Shown here piece by piece: positions 29,472-39,111 of a stretch of DNA of 64,000 nucleotides; position 1 is the stretch's first letter; every line of letters starts with the position of its first letter. The DNA comes from Bowmanella dokdonensis (GTDB taxonomy: Bacteria > Pseudomonadota > Gammaproteobacteria > Enterobacterales > Alteromonadaceae): the NCBI RefSeq assembly GCF_017254865.1, contig NZ_JAFKCV010000003.1:310001-374000 (forward strand), in the 5' to 3' direction. Under the pieces are notes generated by a model, which saw nothing but the letters and a program-made list of their open reading frames with translations, searched no databases and had not been told where the DNA came from. A program made the translations under genes and the position numbers.

Positions 29472-30351
29472 GATCGAAGATATCCGCGCCATGGCAGTGT
29501 TTGCCCAGGTGGCCCGCCACGGCTCCTTTACGCGGGCCGCTGCCGAACTGGGTTTGTCACCCTCAGTCGTCAGTTACCATGTTAGCCAGTTGGAAAAGCG
29601 CCTGGGGGTAGCGCTTATATACCGATCCACCCGTCGGCTCTCACTGACCCATGAAGGGGAATTGCTGCAGCAGCACGCAATGGACATGGTAAAGGCGGTG
29701 CAGGAGGGGTTGGCCAGAATTCACCCGGACGATGGGAGGCTCAGTGGGAAACTTCGTCTGAGTCTGTCGACGGCGTTGCAACAATCGCCCTTGCTGGGGG
29801 GGATAGCCGAATTTGCCAACCTGCATCCGGCCATCCGGATGCAACTGGAATTCAGTGATGATTGCAGGGATCTCTATGCCGATGCGATCGACCTGGCCTT
29901 TCGTGCCGGACAGTTGGAGGACAGTTCACTCAAAGCCAGACCGCTGGGGGCGATTAAGCGAAAACTCGTTTGTTCGCCGGGGTACTTTCGACAACAGCCA
30001 GAGCCTGAGGAGCCTGAATCCCTGCAGAGGTGGAGATGGATTAAGTTACGCATGCTGCCGGCCTCCAGAATGCTGAGCAAAGGCCAGGTGCGCCGGGAAG
30101 TGGCTTTTCACACCTATATGGAGGTGAACAGTGTGGAGGCCATGAGCTACCTGTCAATACTGGGGATGGGGTTGGCCACGCCGCCCTCAGCCATGGTGGA
30201 TGAGGCGCTGAAAGACGGCAGGCTGACAGAAGTATTGCCCGACTGGCAGGTTGCGCCGATTCCGCTGTATGCCGTCTGGCCCGGGAATACGGCGCCCAAT
30301 CACCTGGTCAGACGGCTGCTCGATTTTCTGGAACAACAACGCAATTGGTGA
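29470..30351 (+). CDS. LysR-family transcriptional regulator
   Basis: A 293-residue regulator with an N-terminal winged helix-turn-helix (FAQVARHGSFTRAAAELGLSPSVVSYHVSQLE, within about 9-40) and a C-terminal effector domain. The ATG at 29470 (MIEDIRAMAVF) fits family N-termini better than the in-frame TTG at 29431. It probably controls the divergent LysE exporter. Its stop is one base from the stop of convergent etfD, with no terminator between. Confidence 0.88.
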   Translation: MIEDIRAMAVFAQVARHGSFTRAAAELGLSPSVVSYHVSQLEKRLGVALIYRSTRRLSLTHEGELLQQHAMDMVKAVQEGLARIHPDDGRLSGKLRLSLSTALQQSPLLGGIAEFANLHPAIRMQLEFSDDCRDLYADAIDLAFRAGQLEDSSLKARPLGAIKRKLVCSPGYFRQQPEPEEPESLQRWRWIKLRMLPASRMLSKGQVRREVAFHTYMEVNSVEAMSYLSILGMGLATPPSAMVDEALKDGRLTEVLPDWQVAPIPLYAVWPGNTAPNHLVRRLLDFLEQQRNW

Positions 30352-30352
30352 G

Positions 30353-31993
30353 TTACATATTGGGATAGTTGGGTCCGCCGGTGCCTTCGGGTGTCACCCA
30401 GACGATATTCTGGGTGGGATCCTTAATATCACAGGTTTTACAGTGTACGCAGTTTTGCGCGTTGATCTGCAACCTGGGCCCGTCTGCCTCCTCGACTATC
30501 TCGTAGACTGCTGCTGGGCAGTATCGCTGGGCAGGCTCGTCGTACTTGGCCAGATTCACCTTAACCGGCACGCTGTCATCCTTGAGCTTGAGGTGGCAGG
30601 GCTGATCTTCTTCATGATTGGTGTTGGACAAAAATACCGAGGACAGCTTGTCGAAACTCAGCACGCCATCCGGTTTAGGGTAGTCAGGCTTAGTGGCCTT
30701 GTCCTTGTGGGCCAGGGTCAGATGATCGGGAATATTGTCCGTCAGATTTACCGGCAGCTTACCGCCAAACCAGTTTTGATCCAGAGTATTGAACGCGCCG
30801 CCCCAGAAGGTGCCGTATTTGTGAATGGCCGCGCCGAAATTCCGTGACTGATACAGCTCTTCATTCAACCAGGACTGTTTGAACTTCTCTTCAAAGCTGG
30901 TCAAATCCTCACCGGCTTTGTCTTCAGTCAAGGCTTCAAATAACGTCTCGGCCGCCAGCATCCCGGACTTCATGGCCGTGTGGTTGCCCTTTATCTTGGC
31001 AAAGTTCAATGTGCCGGCGTCACAACCAACCAGCAAGCCTCCGGGAAAGCTCATCTTGGGCAGTGAATTCAGACCCCCTTTACTGATGGCCCGGGCTCCA
31101 TACGCGACCCGTTTGCCCCCTTCAAGATATTGTTTGTACACCGGATGGTGTTTAAGACGCTGGAATTCATCAAAGGGGCTTAAATACGGATTGCTGTAAT
31201 TCAGATCCACAATCAGTCCCACCAGCACCTGGCCGTTTTCGGCATGGTAGAGATAGCCACCCCCGCTGGCGTCCTCCAGCGGCCAACCGGCGCTGTGCAC
31301 CACCAGTCCTTCCTGATGCTTATCGGCCGGCACATCCCATATTTCCTTAAAACCTATGGCATAGTGCTGGGGGGCCCTTCCTCTATTCAACTCAAATTTT
31401 TCAATTAGCTGCTTACCCAGATGGCCCCGACTGCCCTCGGCAAACACCGTATATTTTGCGCGCAGCTCCATGCCCGGCATAAAGCCGTCTTTGGGCTCCC
31501 CCTTGGCATCGACACCCATATCGCCGGTAATCACTCCGGCTACTTTACCGTCCTCAATAATTATCTGGGCAGCGGGGAAGCCGGGGAAAATCTCTACGCC
31601 AAGTTGCTCGGCCTGGGTGGCCAGCCAACGGCAGACATTGCCCATGCTGACGACATAATTGCCGTCATTGTGCATGGTCTTGGGGGTGGCGAAGCCTGGC
31701 AGTTTGCTGGCCTTGTTTTCGCCACGCAGCAGGTAGATATGATCATCACTGACTTTGGTCTTTAGCGGCGCGTCTTTGTCCTGCCAGTCTGGGATGAGTT
31801 CGTTTAAGGCGCGGGGCTCAAACACAGCGCCGGAGAGAATATGGGCGCCCACTTCCGAGCCTTTTTCCACTACACAGATCGTCATCTCCTGCTGTTTATC
31901 CTGCGCCAGTTGGGCCAGGCGGATAGCAGTGGAAAGACCGGCAGGGCCTGCCCCTACTATAACGACGTCAAACTCCATCGATTCTCTTTCCAC
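30353..31993 (-). CDS. etfD: Electron-transfer flavoprotein-ubiquinone oxidoreductase
   Basis: Membrane-bound enzyme that passes electrons from ETF to ubiquinone during fatty-acid and amino-acid oxidation. The 546 residues begin with an FAD-binding GAGPAGLSTAIRL motif (about 14-26). A C-terminal 4Fe-4S domain carries CPAAVYE and NCVHCKTCDIKDP. A GTG at 31993 with GGAGAG upstream gives the N-terminus MERESMEFD seen in relatives. An ATG at 31978 is also possible. It is divergent from etfBA with a shared operator-like palindrome. Confidence 0.96.
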   Translation of the reverse strand: MERESMEFDVVIVGAGPAGLSTAIRLAQLAQDKQQEMTICVVEKGSEVGAHILSGAVFEPRALNELIPDWQDKDAPLKTKVSDDHIYLLRGENKASKLPGFATPKTMHNDGNYVVSMGNVCRWLATQAEQLGVEIFPGFPAAQIIIEDGKVAGVITGDMGVDAKGEPKDGFMPGMELRAKYTVFAEGSRGHLGKQLIEKFELNRGRAPQHYAIGFKEIWDVPADKHQEGLVVHSAGWPLEDASGGGYLYHAENGQVLVGLIVDLNYSNPYLSPFDEFQRLKHHPVYKQYLEGGKRVAYGARAISKGGLNSLPKMSFPGGLLVGCDAGTLNFAKIKGNHTAMKSGMLAAETLFEALTEDKAGEDLTSFEEKFKQSWLNEELYQSRNFGAAIHKYGTFWGGAFNTLDQNWFGGKLPVNLTDNIPDHLTLAHKDKATKPDYPKPDGVLSFDKLSSVFLSNTNHEEDQPCHLKLKDDSVPVKVNLAKYDEPAQRYCPAAVYEIVEEADGPRLQINAQNCVHCKTCDIKDPTQNIVWVTPEGTGGPNYPNM

Positions 31994-32113
31994 TGGTCTC
32001 TCCTCGGTTTTGTTTATTATTGCTGGCGCTTATTATTGCTGTTGGGGGTTAACGAATCATCACCCCGGGTTTAAAATGCTGTAAATAATTCCCCGCGGCA
32101 CAGGGTAGTGTCG

Positions 32114-32143
32114 GTTGACGTTTACGTCAACAGTAAGTACATT
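32114..32143 (+). promoter_or_regulatory. etfBA promoter with palindromic operator
   Basis: GTTGACG-TTTA-CGTCAAC (32114-32131) is a perfect 7-bp-arm palindrome. TTGACG (32115-32120) and TACATT (32138-32143), 17 bp apart, form a promoter that contains it. The palindrome resembles sites described for the MerR-family regulator LiuR of branched-chain amino-acid and fatty-acid catabolism. It lies between divergent etfD and etfBA and may control both. Confidence 0.6.
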
Positions 32144-32222
32144 CGTCCAATAAAGTCGGGGTTCACCCCACAAGCAAGGGCATTTTAAGCTTGCCCTGTA
32201 CCCTCATAACAAAGGTGTAAAG

Positions 32223-32972
32223 ATGAAGATATTAGTGCCAGTAAAGCGCGCCATCGACTACAACGTCAAGGTGCGGGTGAAATCCGACCAATCGGACGTC
32301 GATCTCGCCAACACCAAAATGGCCATTAACCCCTTCTGCGAAATCGCCGTGGAAGAGGCGGTCCGGCTTAAAGAACAAGGCAAGGCAGAAGAGGTAGTGG
32401 TGGTATCCATTGGTAGTAAAGCCTGCCAGGAACAAATTCGTACCGCACTGGCACTGGGCGCTGACCGTGGCATTCATATCGAAACCGAACAGTCCCTGCA
32501 GTCGCTGCAGGTGGCCAAGCTACTGAAAAAAGTCGTCGAAGAAGAAAAGCCCGACCTGGTTATTCTCGGTAAACAAAGCATCGATTCTGACAACAACCAG
32601 ACAGGCCAGATGCTGGCCGCCCTGTGCGGCATGCCTCAGGGCACTTTTGCTTCCCGTGTCGTGATCAATGGCGACAGCATCGAAGTGACCCGTGAAATCG
32701 ACGGCGGTCTGCAAACCGTGGCCATCAAATTGCCGGCGGTGGTGACCACCGACCTGCGTCTGAACGAGCCTCGTTATGCGTCATTGCCTAATATTATGAA
32801 AGCCAAGCGTAAACCCCTTGAGGTGAAAGCCGCCGGGGATTTCGGTGTGGAGCTGTCCTCCAAGGTTAAGCTGGTGAAGGTTGAGCCGCCGGCTCAGCGT
32901 CAGGGCGGCGTAAAAGTGGCCGATGTGGCCGAGCTGGTGGATAAACTGAAAAACGAAGCGAAGGTGATCTAA
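32223..32972 (+). CDS. etfB: Electron-transfer flavoprotein, beta subunit
   Basis: Small subunit of the soluble FAD/AMP protein that collects electrons from acyl-CoA dehydrogenases. The 249 residues start [19 protein letters not shown] and include the beta-subunit signature region [16 protein letters not shown] and the nucleotide segment [18 protein letters not shown] good ribosome site (AAAGGTG) precedes the ATG. It overlaps etfA (TAATG). Confidence 0.97.
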   Translation: MKILVPVKRAIDYNVKVRVKSDQSDVDLANTKMAINPFCEIAVEEAVRLKEQGKAEEVVVVSIGSKACQEQIRTALALGADRGIHIETEQSLQSLQVAKLLKKVVEEEKPDLVILGKQSIDSDNNQTGQMLAALCGMPQGTFASRVVINGDSIEVTREIDGGLQTVAIKLPAVVTTDLRLNEPRYASLPNIMKAKRKPLEVKAAGDFGVELSSKVKLVKVEPPAQRQGGVKVADVAELVDKLKNEAKVI

Positions 32973-33898
32973 TGGCAATTCTGGTTTATGTGGAACACGA
33001 CAACGCCCATCTGAAGGCCGAGAACCTCAAACTGGTCAATGCCGCCAGCAAGCTGGGTGATGAACTTCACCTGCTGGTAGCCGGGAAGGGTTGCCAGGCG
33101 ATTGCCGAACAGGCCGCCAAAATCAGTGGCATCAGCAAGGTACTGGTGGCGGACAATGCCGTTTACGAGCACCAACTGGCAGAGAATATTGCCGAGCTGG
33201 TAGCCGAGCTGGGCAAAGACTACAGCCATGTACTGGCCGCTGCGACCACCACGGGTAAGAACTTTATGCCCCGGGTGGCGGCGCTGTTGGATGTGGCGCA
33301 GATCTCCGACATTATCAAGGTGCAAAGCGCGGATACCTTCGTACGGCCTATCTATGCGGGCAATGCCATCGCCACGGTACAGTCTGAGGATGCCATTAAG
33401 GTGATTACAGTGCGCACCAGCGCCTTCGATAATCAGGACGAGAGCGGCAGTGCAACTGTTGAGAGCATCGACCTGGTCAAGGAAAACAGCCTGTCCAGCC
33501 ATGTGAGTGCCGAGCTGACTAAATCAGAGCGTCCCGAGCTGACTGCTGCCCGGGTGGTCATCTCCGGTGGCCGCGGAATGCAAAACGGCGAGAACTTTAA
33601 GCTGATGAACGGTATCGCCGACAAACTGGGCGCCGCCATTGGTGCATCCCGTGCGGCGGTGGATGCAGGCTTTGTACCCAATGATATGCAGGTGGGCCAG
33701 ACAGGGAAAATCGTCGCCCCCGAACTATATATCGCCGTGGGCATTTCCGGTGCCATTCAGCATCTGGCCGGGATGAAAGATTCCAAGGTCATTGTGGCCA
33801 TTAACAAGGATGAGGAAGCGCCTATCTTCCAGGTGGCCGATTACGGCCTGGTGGGGGATTTGTTCGACGTGCTGCCGGAGCTGGAAGCCAAACTCTGA
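32972..33898 (+). CDS. etfA: Electron-transfer flavoprotein, alpha subunit
   Basis: Large subunit that binds FAD. The 308 residues show the alpha-subunit FAD domain with [15 protein letters not shown] (about 190-204), [23 protein letters not shown] (within about 220-243), and [20 protein letters not shown] (within about 252-271). It is translationally coupled to etfB and delivers electrons to the EtfD encoded on the opposite strand. Confidence 0.97.
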   Translation: MAILVYVEHDNAHLKAENLKLVNAASKLGDELHLLVAGKGCQAIAEQAAKISGISKVLVADNAVYEHQLAENIAELVAELGKDYSHVLAAATTTGKNFMPRVAALLDVAQISDIIKVQSADTFVRPIYAGNAIATVQSEDAIKVITVRTSAFDNQDESGSATVESIDLVKENSLSSHVSAELTKSERPELTAARVVISGGRGMQNGENFKLMNGIADKLGAAIGASRAAVDAGFVPNDMQVGQTGKIVAPELYIAVGISGAIQHLAGMKDSKVIVAINKDEEAPIFQVADYGLVGDLFDVLPELEAKL

Positions 33899-33915
33899 GC
33901 TGAGGTTGCAAATGC

Positions 33916-33953
33916 CAGACAACAAAGCCGCTGAAAAGCGGCTTTGTTGTCTG
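33916..33953. terminator. 17-bp perfect hairpin between etfA and the helicase gene
   Basis: Arms 33916-33932 and 33937-33953 are perfectly complementary and enclose a GAAA tetraloop. A T-run follows only after AGGGGGA on the plus strand. It lies between convergent genes and is likely a bidirectional terminator or 3'-end protector. Confidence 0.75.
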
Positions 33954-33965
33954 AGGGGGATTTTT

Positions 33966-35363
33966 TTACTCCGGTTTATCCTGTCCGGTTTGCTCAGGAA
34001 TATCCTCTTGCATGATCTCATCGTCCTCAGTGTCCAGTTCTTCCGCCTCCACTTTTCGCGGTTTACGCTTGGCCAGGATCTGATCGCCAACATCCACCCC
34101 GGCCATGGTATTGATACGTTTTTTCTTCGGTTTGGCAGTTTGCCAGACAGTTTCACCCTCTTTGGCATCAGCTTTGTCTGACGTGTCGTCGGCTGGGGCT
34201 TTTCTGGGTCTCAGACCTTTAAATTTCGCCTCCAGGCCTTCGATGGCAGTAAAGCTGATGTCCTGCTCAAGTAGCGCCTTGATGGCCAAAAAGCTGCTCC
34301 AGTCCTTAGGTCCCACTAACGATACAGCATGGCCTTTATTGCCGGCGCGGCCGGTGCGTCCCACTCTGTGCACATATTCCTCGGCAAACTTGGGCAGATC
34401 GAAATTGATTACCAGGGACACCTTCAACAGATCCAATCCGCGGGAGGCCACATCGGTGGTTACCAGCATCTGGTGATGGCCGCGGCCGAACTCGTTCATG
34501 ATATTGCTGCGTTGTGACTGGTTCAGCTCGCCTGACAAGGCAATACTGCTGATGCCCCATTCCTGCAGCAGCAGCGCCAGACGTTCGGTATCGGCCCGGG
34601 TGGCGGTAAAGAGGATGCCCTGACGAAAACTCTGCCCGGTGACCAGCGCTTTGAGCAGGGCTTCTTTATGCTCGATATGATCGGCCAGGATAAAACGTTG
34701 CTCAATATCCTGATGCTCTTCGCCTGCACTGCCCAGGCTGATACGCTGGGGGGCTTTGAGCAGGCTCTGGGTCAGGTAATGCAATTCGGCGTTATCGAGG
34801 GTGGCCGAGAACATCATGGTCTGCCGTTTACGGTGATCGGCAGCGCTATGAATTTGTTTCAGCTGGGGTGCAAAGCCCAGATCCAGCATCCGGTCCGCCT
34901 CATCCAGAATTAACAGTTCCAGACCATTTAAAAACAAAGATTTATCGGTCAGATGATCGGCTATCCGCCCCGCCGTCCCCACCACATATTGTGGATTACG
35001 TCTCAGGGCCTTGACCTGATCATTGAAGTTCTCACCGCCCAGGATCAGCGCTACGTTACTGCCTGGCCCCTCAACCAGGGCCCGCAGCTGCAAAAACACC
35101 TGTTTGGCCAGCTCGCGGGTCGGGGCCAGAATCAGCACCCGCGGATCTTTTTTCGACAGAGCACGGGTTTTCATCACCCGGTTGATGGCAGGCACCAGAT
35201 AGGCCAGGGTTTTGCCTGAGCCGGTCTTGGACGAGACAATCAGGTCCTTGCCAAGCAAGGCATGGGGAACGGCGTTGGCCTGGATATCGGTGGCCTGGTT
35301 GAAGCCTTTCAGGCCGAGTTTGTGCAACAGTCTGTGATCAATGGGCAGGTCAGAAAAAAGCAA
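33966..35363 (-). CDS. DEAD-box RNA helicase (SrmB/RhlE-like)
   Basis: An ATP-dependent RNA helicase of about 465 residues. Motifs in order: Q motif (GFNQATDIQANAVP), Walker A SSKTGSGKT, PTRELA, LDEADRMLD (DEAD box), SAT in FSATLD, and HRVGRTGRAG (motif VI). A basic, low-complexity tail (KPKKKRINTM, KRKPRK) ends in an acidic stretch. The frame runs to 35501, but the TTG at 35361-35363 (giving MLFSDLPIDH) matches family N-termini and avoids overlap with the divergent gene. Likely ribosome assembly or mRNA decay. The exact paralogue cannot be fixed. Confidence 0.85.
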   Translation of the reverse strand: MLFSDLPIDHRLLHKLGLKGFNQATDIQANAVPHALLGKDLIVSSKTGSGKTLAYLVPAINRVMKTRALSKKDPRVLILAPTRELAKQVFLQLRALVEGPGSNVALILGGENFNDQVKALRRNPQYVVGTAGRIADHLTDKSLFLNGLELLILDEADRMLDLGFAPQLKQIHSAADHRKRQTMMFSATLDNAELHYLTQSLLKAPQRISLGSAGEEHQDIEQRFILADHIEHKEALLKALVTGQSFRQGILFTATRADTERLALLLQEWGISSIALSGELNQSQRSNIMNEFGRGHHQMLVTTDVASRGLDLLKVSLVINFDLPKFAEEYVHRVGRTGRAGNKGHAVSLVGPKDWSSFLAIKALLEQDISFTAIEGLEAKFKGLRPRKAPADDTSDKADAKEGETVWQTAKPKKKRINTMAGVDVGDQILAKRKPRKVEAEELDTEDDEIMQEDIPEQTGQDKPE

Positions 35364-35489
35364 AGATAAGCGCCTTAGGGTAAATTTGCCGCAAGTATAC
35401 GCCTTTGAACGAAAACGGGCCAGAAAAGGGCGCAGGGAGACGCCACAATATGGCATCCTGCCAATAAGGCTCAGCTCACTGGAGAGATT

Positions 35490-37055
35490 ATGTATAAACA
35501 ACTGATTCTGCTTGGCATTTTATCAACTTTGCTGAATGCAGCCAGTCAGGCCGAGAACGTGGACTGGGCCATTCATTCGGATCAGATTTATCCGGGCGAT
35601 GGCAGCGGGCCTGTGTCCGGGGTGCTGGTGCTGGATAACGGCAGAGTAAGGCTTCTGGCCGATGGTCTTCCAGGGGATATGGTGCCCGCTCGGACCCTCA
35701 GGGCAATGGGACAGATTGTGGCGCCTGGCTTTATCGATCCCCACACTCACGCCTGCGCGGATTTTGCAGAACAGAAAGACAATCTTAACGCCAACTATCT
35801 GACCCAGGGGGTGACCACGGTGTTCTGCAGCAATGACGGAGGGGGGCCGGTTGAGGTGGGGCAGACGCTGGACAATTATCAGCAATGGGGCATAGGCACC
35901 AATGTGGCCCTGTTTATTGGTCATGGCTCGGTCAGAAATGCGGTGTTGGGTAAAGAAGACAGGGCACCTACTGCCACTGAGCTTACGCAAATGCAACAAC
36001 TGGTCGGGCAGGCCATGCAACAGGGCGCCCTGGGTCTTTCCAGCGGGCTTTTCTATGTGCCAGGCAGCTATGCAAGCGCCGAAGAGGTCATTGCCCTGGC
36101 CAAAGTGGCCGCCGGGTATGGCGGCATTTATGACAGTCACATCCGCGACGAGAGCAGTTACAATATCGGCCTGTTGGCATCTGTCGATGAAGTGATTCAG
36201 GTCGCCCAGGAGGCGAACATTCCGGCGCATATCTCCCATATCAAGGCGCTGGGGGTGGATGTGTGGGGTCAGAGTCGCCAGGTCATTGAAAAGATTGACC
36301 ACGCCAGAGAGCAGGGGCTGGCCATCACCGCCAATCAGTATCCCTGGCGGGCATCCGGCACCAGCCTGATAGCTGCTCTGGTGCCAGCCTGGGCCAGGGA
36401 AGGGGGCCACGCGGCCCTGTTGACACGCCTGAGGGACCCGGCACAGTTGGGCCGGATCCGGCATGCCATGCAGGACAATCTGCGCCGCCGGGGCGGCGCC
36501 CAGGCCCTGTTGATTGTGGATACCTCTGATTTATTGGCTAAGGGCCATACTCTGGCTGAGTTAGCAAAAAGCTCTTCCCGCTCCGAGATCGAAACGGCCC
36601 TAGCCCTGATAAAATTGGGCGATGTGCGGGTCGCCAGTTTTAACATGGCGGATGAGGATATTGTGGCCTTTATGCGCCAGGGATGGGTGATGACCGCCTC
36701 GGATGGCAGCCAGGGACATCCGCGTAAGTTTGGCTCTTTCCCAAAAAAGTATGCCGACTTTGTGCGGGACGGACAGGTGATTAGCCTGACAGACTTTATC
36801 CACCGGAGCAGCGCTCTGACCGCCAGCACGTTCGGCTTATCCGGGCGGGGCAGACTGGCCTCCGGCATGGCCGCCGATGTGCTGATTTTCGACCCTGGTA
36901 CCTACCGCCCCCTGGCCGATTTCAGCGAACCTGAGCGTCTCAGCGAGGGAGTAAGTTGGCTATGGGTCAATGGAAAAGTGGCGATAGAGAAGGGGCAACT
37001 GAGCGGTATAAAAGCTGGTCAGATGCTTAGGGGATCTGGGAGTAAAACACCCTAG
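35490..37055 (+). CDS. Secreted D-aminoacylase / N-acyl-D-amino-acid amidohydrolase family protein
   Basis: A 521-residue metallohydrolase of the amidohydrolase superfamily with a signal peptide (MYKQLILLGILSTLLNAASQAE). Metal-binding elements are PGFIDPHTHAC (about 77-87), a His in HISHIKALG (about 249), and SDGSQGHPRKFG (about 405-416). The late NGKVAIEKG segment closes the composite beta domain. It would release D-amino acids from N-acyl forms in the periplasm. GGAGAG precedes the ATG. The stop overlaps the convergent wzc-like stop within CTAG. Confidence 0.85.
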   Translation: MYKQLILLGILSTLLNAASQAENVDWAIHSDQIYPGDGSGPVSGVLVLDNGRVRLLADGLPGDMVPARTLRAMGQIVAPGFIDPHTHACADFAEQKDNLNANYLTQGVTTVFCSNDGGGPVEVGQTLDNYQQWGIGTNVALFIGHGSVRNAVLGKEDRAPTATELTQMQQLVGQAMQQGALGLSSGLFYVPGSYASAEEVIALAKVAAGYGGIYDSHIRDESSYNIGLLASVDEVIQVAQEANIPAHISHIKALGVDVWGQSRQVIEKIDHAREQGLAITANQYPWRASGTSLIAALVPAWAREGGHAALLTRLRDPAQLGRIRHAMQDNLRRRGGAQALLIVDTSDLLAKGHTLAELAKSSSRSEIETALALIKLGDVRVASFNMADEDIVAFMRQGWVMTASDGSQGHPRKFGSFPKKYADFVRDGQVISLTDFIHRSSALTASTFGLSGRGRLASGMAADVLIFDPGTYRPLADFSEPERLSEGVSWLWVNGKVAIEKGQLSGIKAGQMLRGSGSKTP

Positions 37056-39109
37056 CGCTTCAGCGCCAGCATGTTACTTTTTACCCGGTTAAGTACCACG
37101 CCGAGCAAGGGCACATTGGCCTCCCGGAGATGTTGGATGATATCGGAGAGTTCATTTGGCTGCGTGGATTCCACGTCACAGACCACAATCACCCCATCAA
37201 CCAGCCTGGACAACACCAGGGCATCGCTGACCGAGTTCACTGGCGGCGCCTCAAGCAGAATGCGGGGAAACTTGCTGCGCAGGCGTTGCAGAAATTCCCT
37301 GAACCTGGCGGTGGAAATCAGCGCCAGTGGATCCGAGGGGATGCTGCCACTGGGTAGCAGGGTTAACCGGCCATTATTGCGCTGGAACATACACAGGCTG
37401 AGTTTGGCCTTACCATCGAAAAATTCTGTAAGGCCGGGCTTTTTCTCATCCAGGCCATAGGCCTTGGCCAGTGAGGGTTGGCGCATATCTATATCCGCCA
37501 GCAGTACAGATTCTATATTGCTGATAGAGTCGGCCAGGTTACTGACTACGCTGGCTTTTCCCTGTCCCGGCTTGATGGAGGTGACGGCAACTATGCCAGA
37601 CTGCGTACCATGCTGTCCTACCATTACCGCTGTTCGCAATGAGCGAATGCCTTCTGCATACAGGTAGTTGGCCTCACCCAGGCCGGATCGGAGTGGCCGG
37701 GCCTGACGCTTTTTGTGTTTCTGTTGGATTTTCGGCAGCATGGCAAGCACCGAGACCTCCATCAGTTTCAATACATGATTCAGGCGGGTAAACTGGTCAC
37801 CAATCAATGACAGGATAAACCAGAAGCCGCCGCTGAACAGGATTGAAAAGCTGGCCGCCATCACAAACAAGCCGGCCACATTGGGCTTGCTTGGCTCCGT
37901 GGGGAGACTGGCGGTGTCCACCACAGCAAACTCCTTGCTTTGCCCCATGTCTTTGAGCATTTCCATTTCCTGCAGTTTAGCCATGAAGACCTCATGGACC
38001 TTCTTGGTAGCGGTCAGCTCCTGACCCAGCCGTGTCAGGACTGTCTGGTGTTCGCCCAACTGACGAAATTCAGCCTTGTTCCTGTCAATTTCGCTCGCCA
38101 GCTCACGGCTTCTCTGTTCACCCGCCAGGATGGTCTGCTGCATATTGCTGAATTGTTCCTCGATACGTTTTTTCAGTTCCTGATCGGCACTGCTGAGGTT
38201 GACACTGGCCTGGATAAACTTCGGATGTTTGTATTTGTACCGGCTTTTAATCCGTTCCATTTGCTCGGATTGGCTGACCCACTGTCGCCGGGCTTCCATC
38301 ACCAGGGGACTTTGCATGATCCAGGCTTGGCTCATCAGGGCGTCATGGTTGCCCCGGACTTTCCTGGCTTGTTGCAGGTTGATGCGCGCTTCAGACAAGC
38401 GCTTTTCCTGTTGCAACTGTTCCCTGACCAGTTCGCTGATCTGGCTCTGGGTCATGGACATCTGGGCTTGCAGGTCGGCGATATTATTGCTGTCCAGGTA
38501 TTGCTGGTAGTCGGATTCTGCCTTACCCAGCCGCGCCTGAATCTCCTGCATTTGTTGATTCAGGTGCTCGGAGCGATTAAGCACTTTCTGCTGTTGTAGT
38601 TTGCCGTGAAAACTGAAAAAGGTCGGCCCGATACTGTCAGCCACTTCTTGGGCCGTTTCCGCGGACGTGGAACTGAAGCTTACCTTAAGCATGTCGGTGT
38701 TCTTCACCTGACTGATGGCCAGGTTTTGCTGAAACTGTCTGACGATTTCGCTTTCTCCGGCAAGGGGGGCGTATTCGGGTCGGGTACCCAGTACCAACTG
38801 GTCGACGAGGATCCTGGCAAAGGCCCTTGAGCGTATGAATTCAATATAGGTATCCAGCTCGTTGCCCCCCACCCCAGGCAGGCTGAGACTGGGAAGTGCC
38901 AGTCCTTTGTCTGCACTGCCAAGCAACAGCGTGCTGGAAGCTGTGTAGATTTTCGGCAGTTTAAGGATCATGAAGCCGGCAGCAGTCGTCATCAGCGCGG
39001 CCAGAAACAGGACCCGCCATTTCTTTTGCCACAGAAACAGCAGAATATGGCCAGTCCCGACGGACTGCTGTGGATAAACGGACTGTTCCAGGTGCAGGGA
39101 GGGTGACAT
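37052..39109 (-). CDS. Wzc-like polysaccharide co-polymerase with degenerate tyrosine-kinase domain
   Basis: A 685-residue inner-membrane protein controlling chain length and export. A Wzz domain with helix near 33-52 is followed by long periplasmic coiled coils (about 150-390), a second helix near 415-437 and a cytoplasmic CpsD/Wzc-type ATPase. The Walker A loop reads PGQGKAS, with Ala in the Ser/Thr position. Walker A' is LLADIDMRQP, and the Walker B segment is ILLEAPP where Asp is usual. The C-terminus (NRVKSNMLALKR) lacks the tyrosine cluster. It is the last gene of the operon, 2 bp after the OPX gene. Confidence 0.88.
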   Translation of the reverse strand: MSPSLHLEQSVYPQQSVGTGHILLFLWQKKWRVLFLAALMTTAAGFMILKLPKIYTASSTLLLGSADKGLALPSLSLPGVGGNELDTYIEFIRSRAFARILVDQLVLGTRPEYAPLAGESEIVRQFQQNLAISQVKNTDMLKVSFSSTSAETAQEVADSIGPTFFSFHGKLQQQKVLNRSEHLNQQMQEIQARLGKAESDYQQYLDSNNIADLQAQMSMTQSQISELVREQLQQEKRLSEARINLQQARKVRGNHDALMSQAWIMQSPLVMEARRQWVSQSEQMERIKSRYKYKHPKFIQASVNLSSADQELKKRIEEQFSNMQQTILAGEQRSRELASEIDRNKAEFRQLGEHQTVLTRLGQELTATKKVHEVFMAKLQEMEMLKDMGQSKEFAVVDTASLPTEPSKPNVAGLFVMAASFSILFSGGFWFILSLIGDQFTRLNHVLKLMEVSVLAMLPKIQQKHKKRQARPLRSGLGEANYLYAEGIRSLRTAVMVGQHGTQSGIVAVTSIKPGQGKASVVSNLADSISNIESVLLADIDMRQPSLAKAYGLDEKKPGLTEFFDGKAKLSLCMFQRNNGRLTLLPSGSIPSDPLALISTARFREFLQRLRSKFPRILLEAPPVNSVSDALVLSRLVDGVIVVCDVESTQPNELSDIIQHLREANVPLLGVVLNRVKSNMLALKR

Positions 39110-39111
39110 GC

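Noticed and set aside
35364-35501. 46-codon N-terminal extension of the DEAD-box helicase
   Set aside because: It overlaps the divergent amidohydrolase start, does not resemble helicase N-termini, and a TTG with a ribosome site gives the family start.
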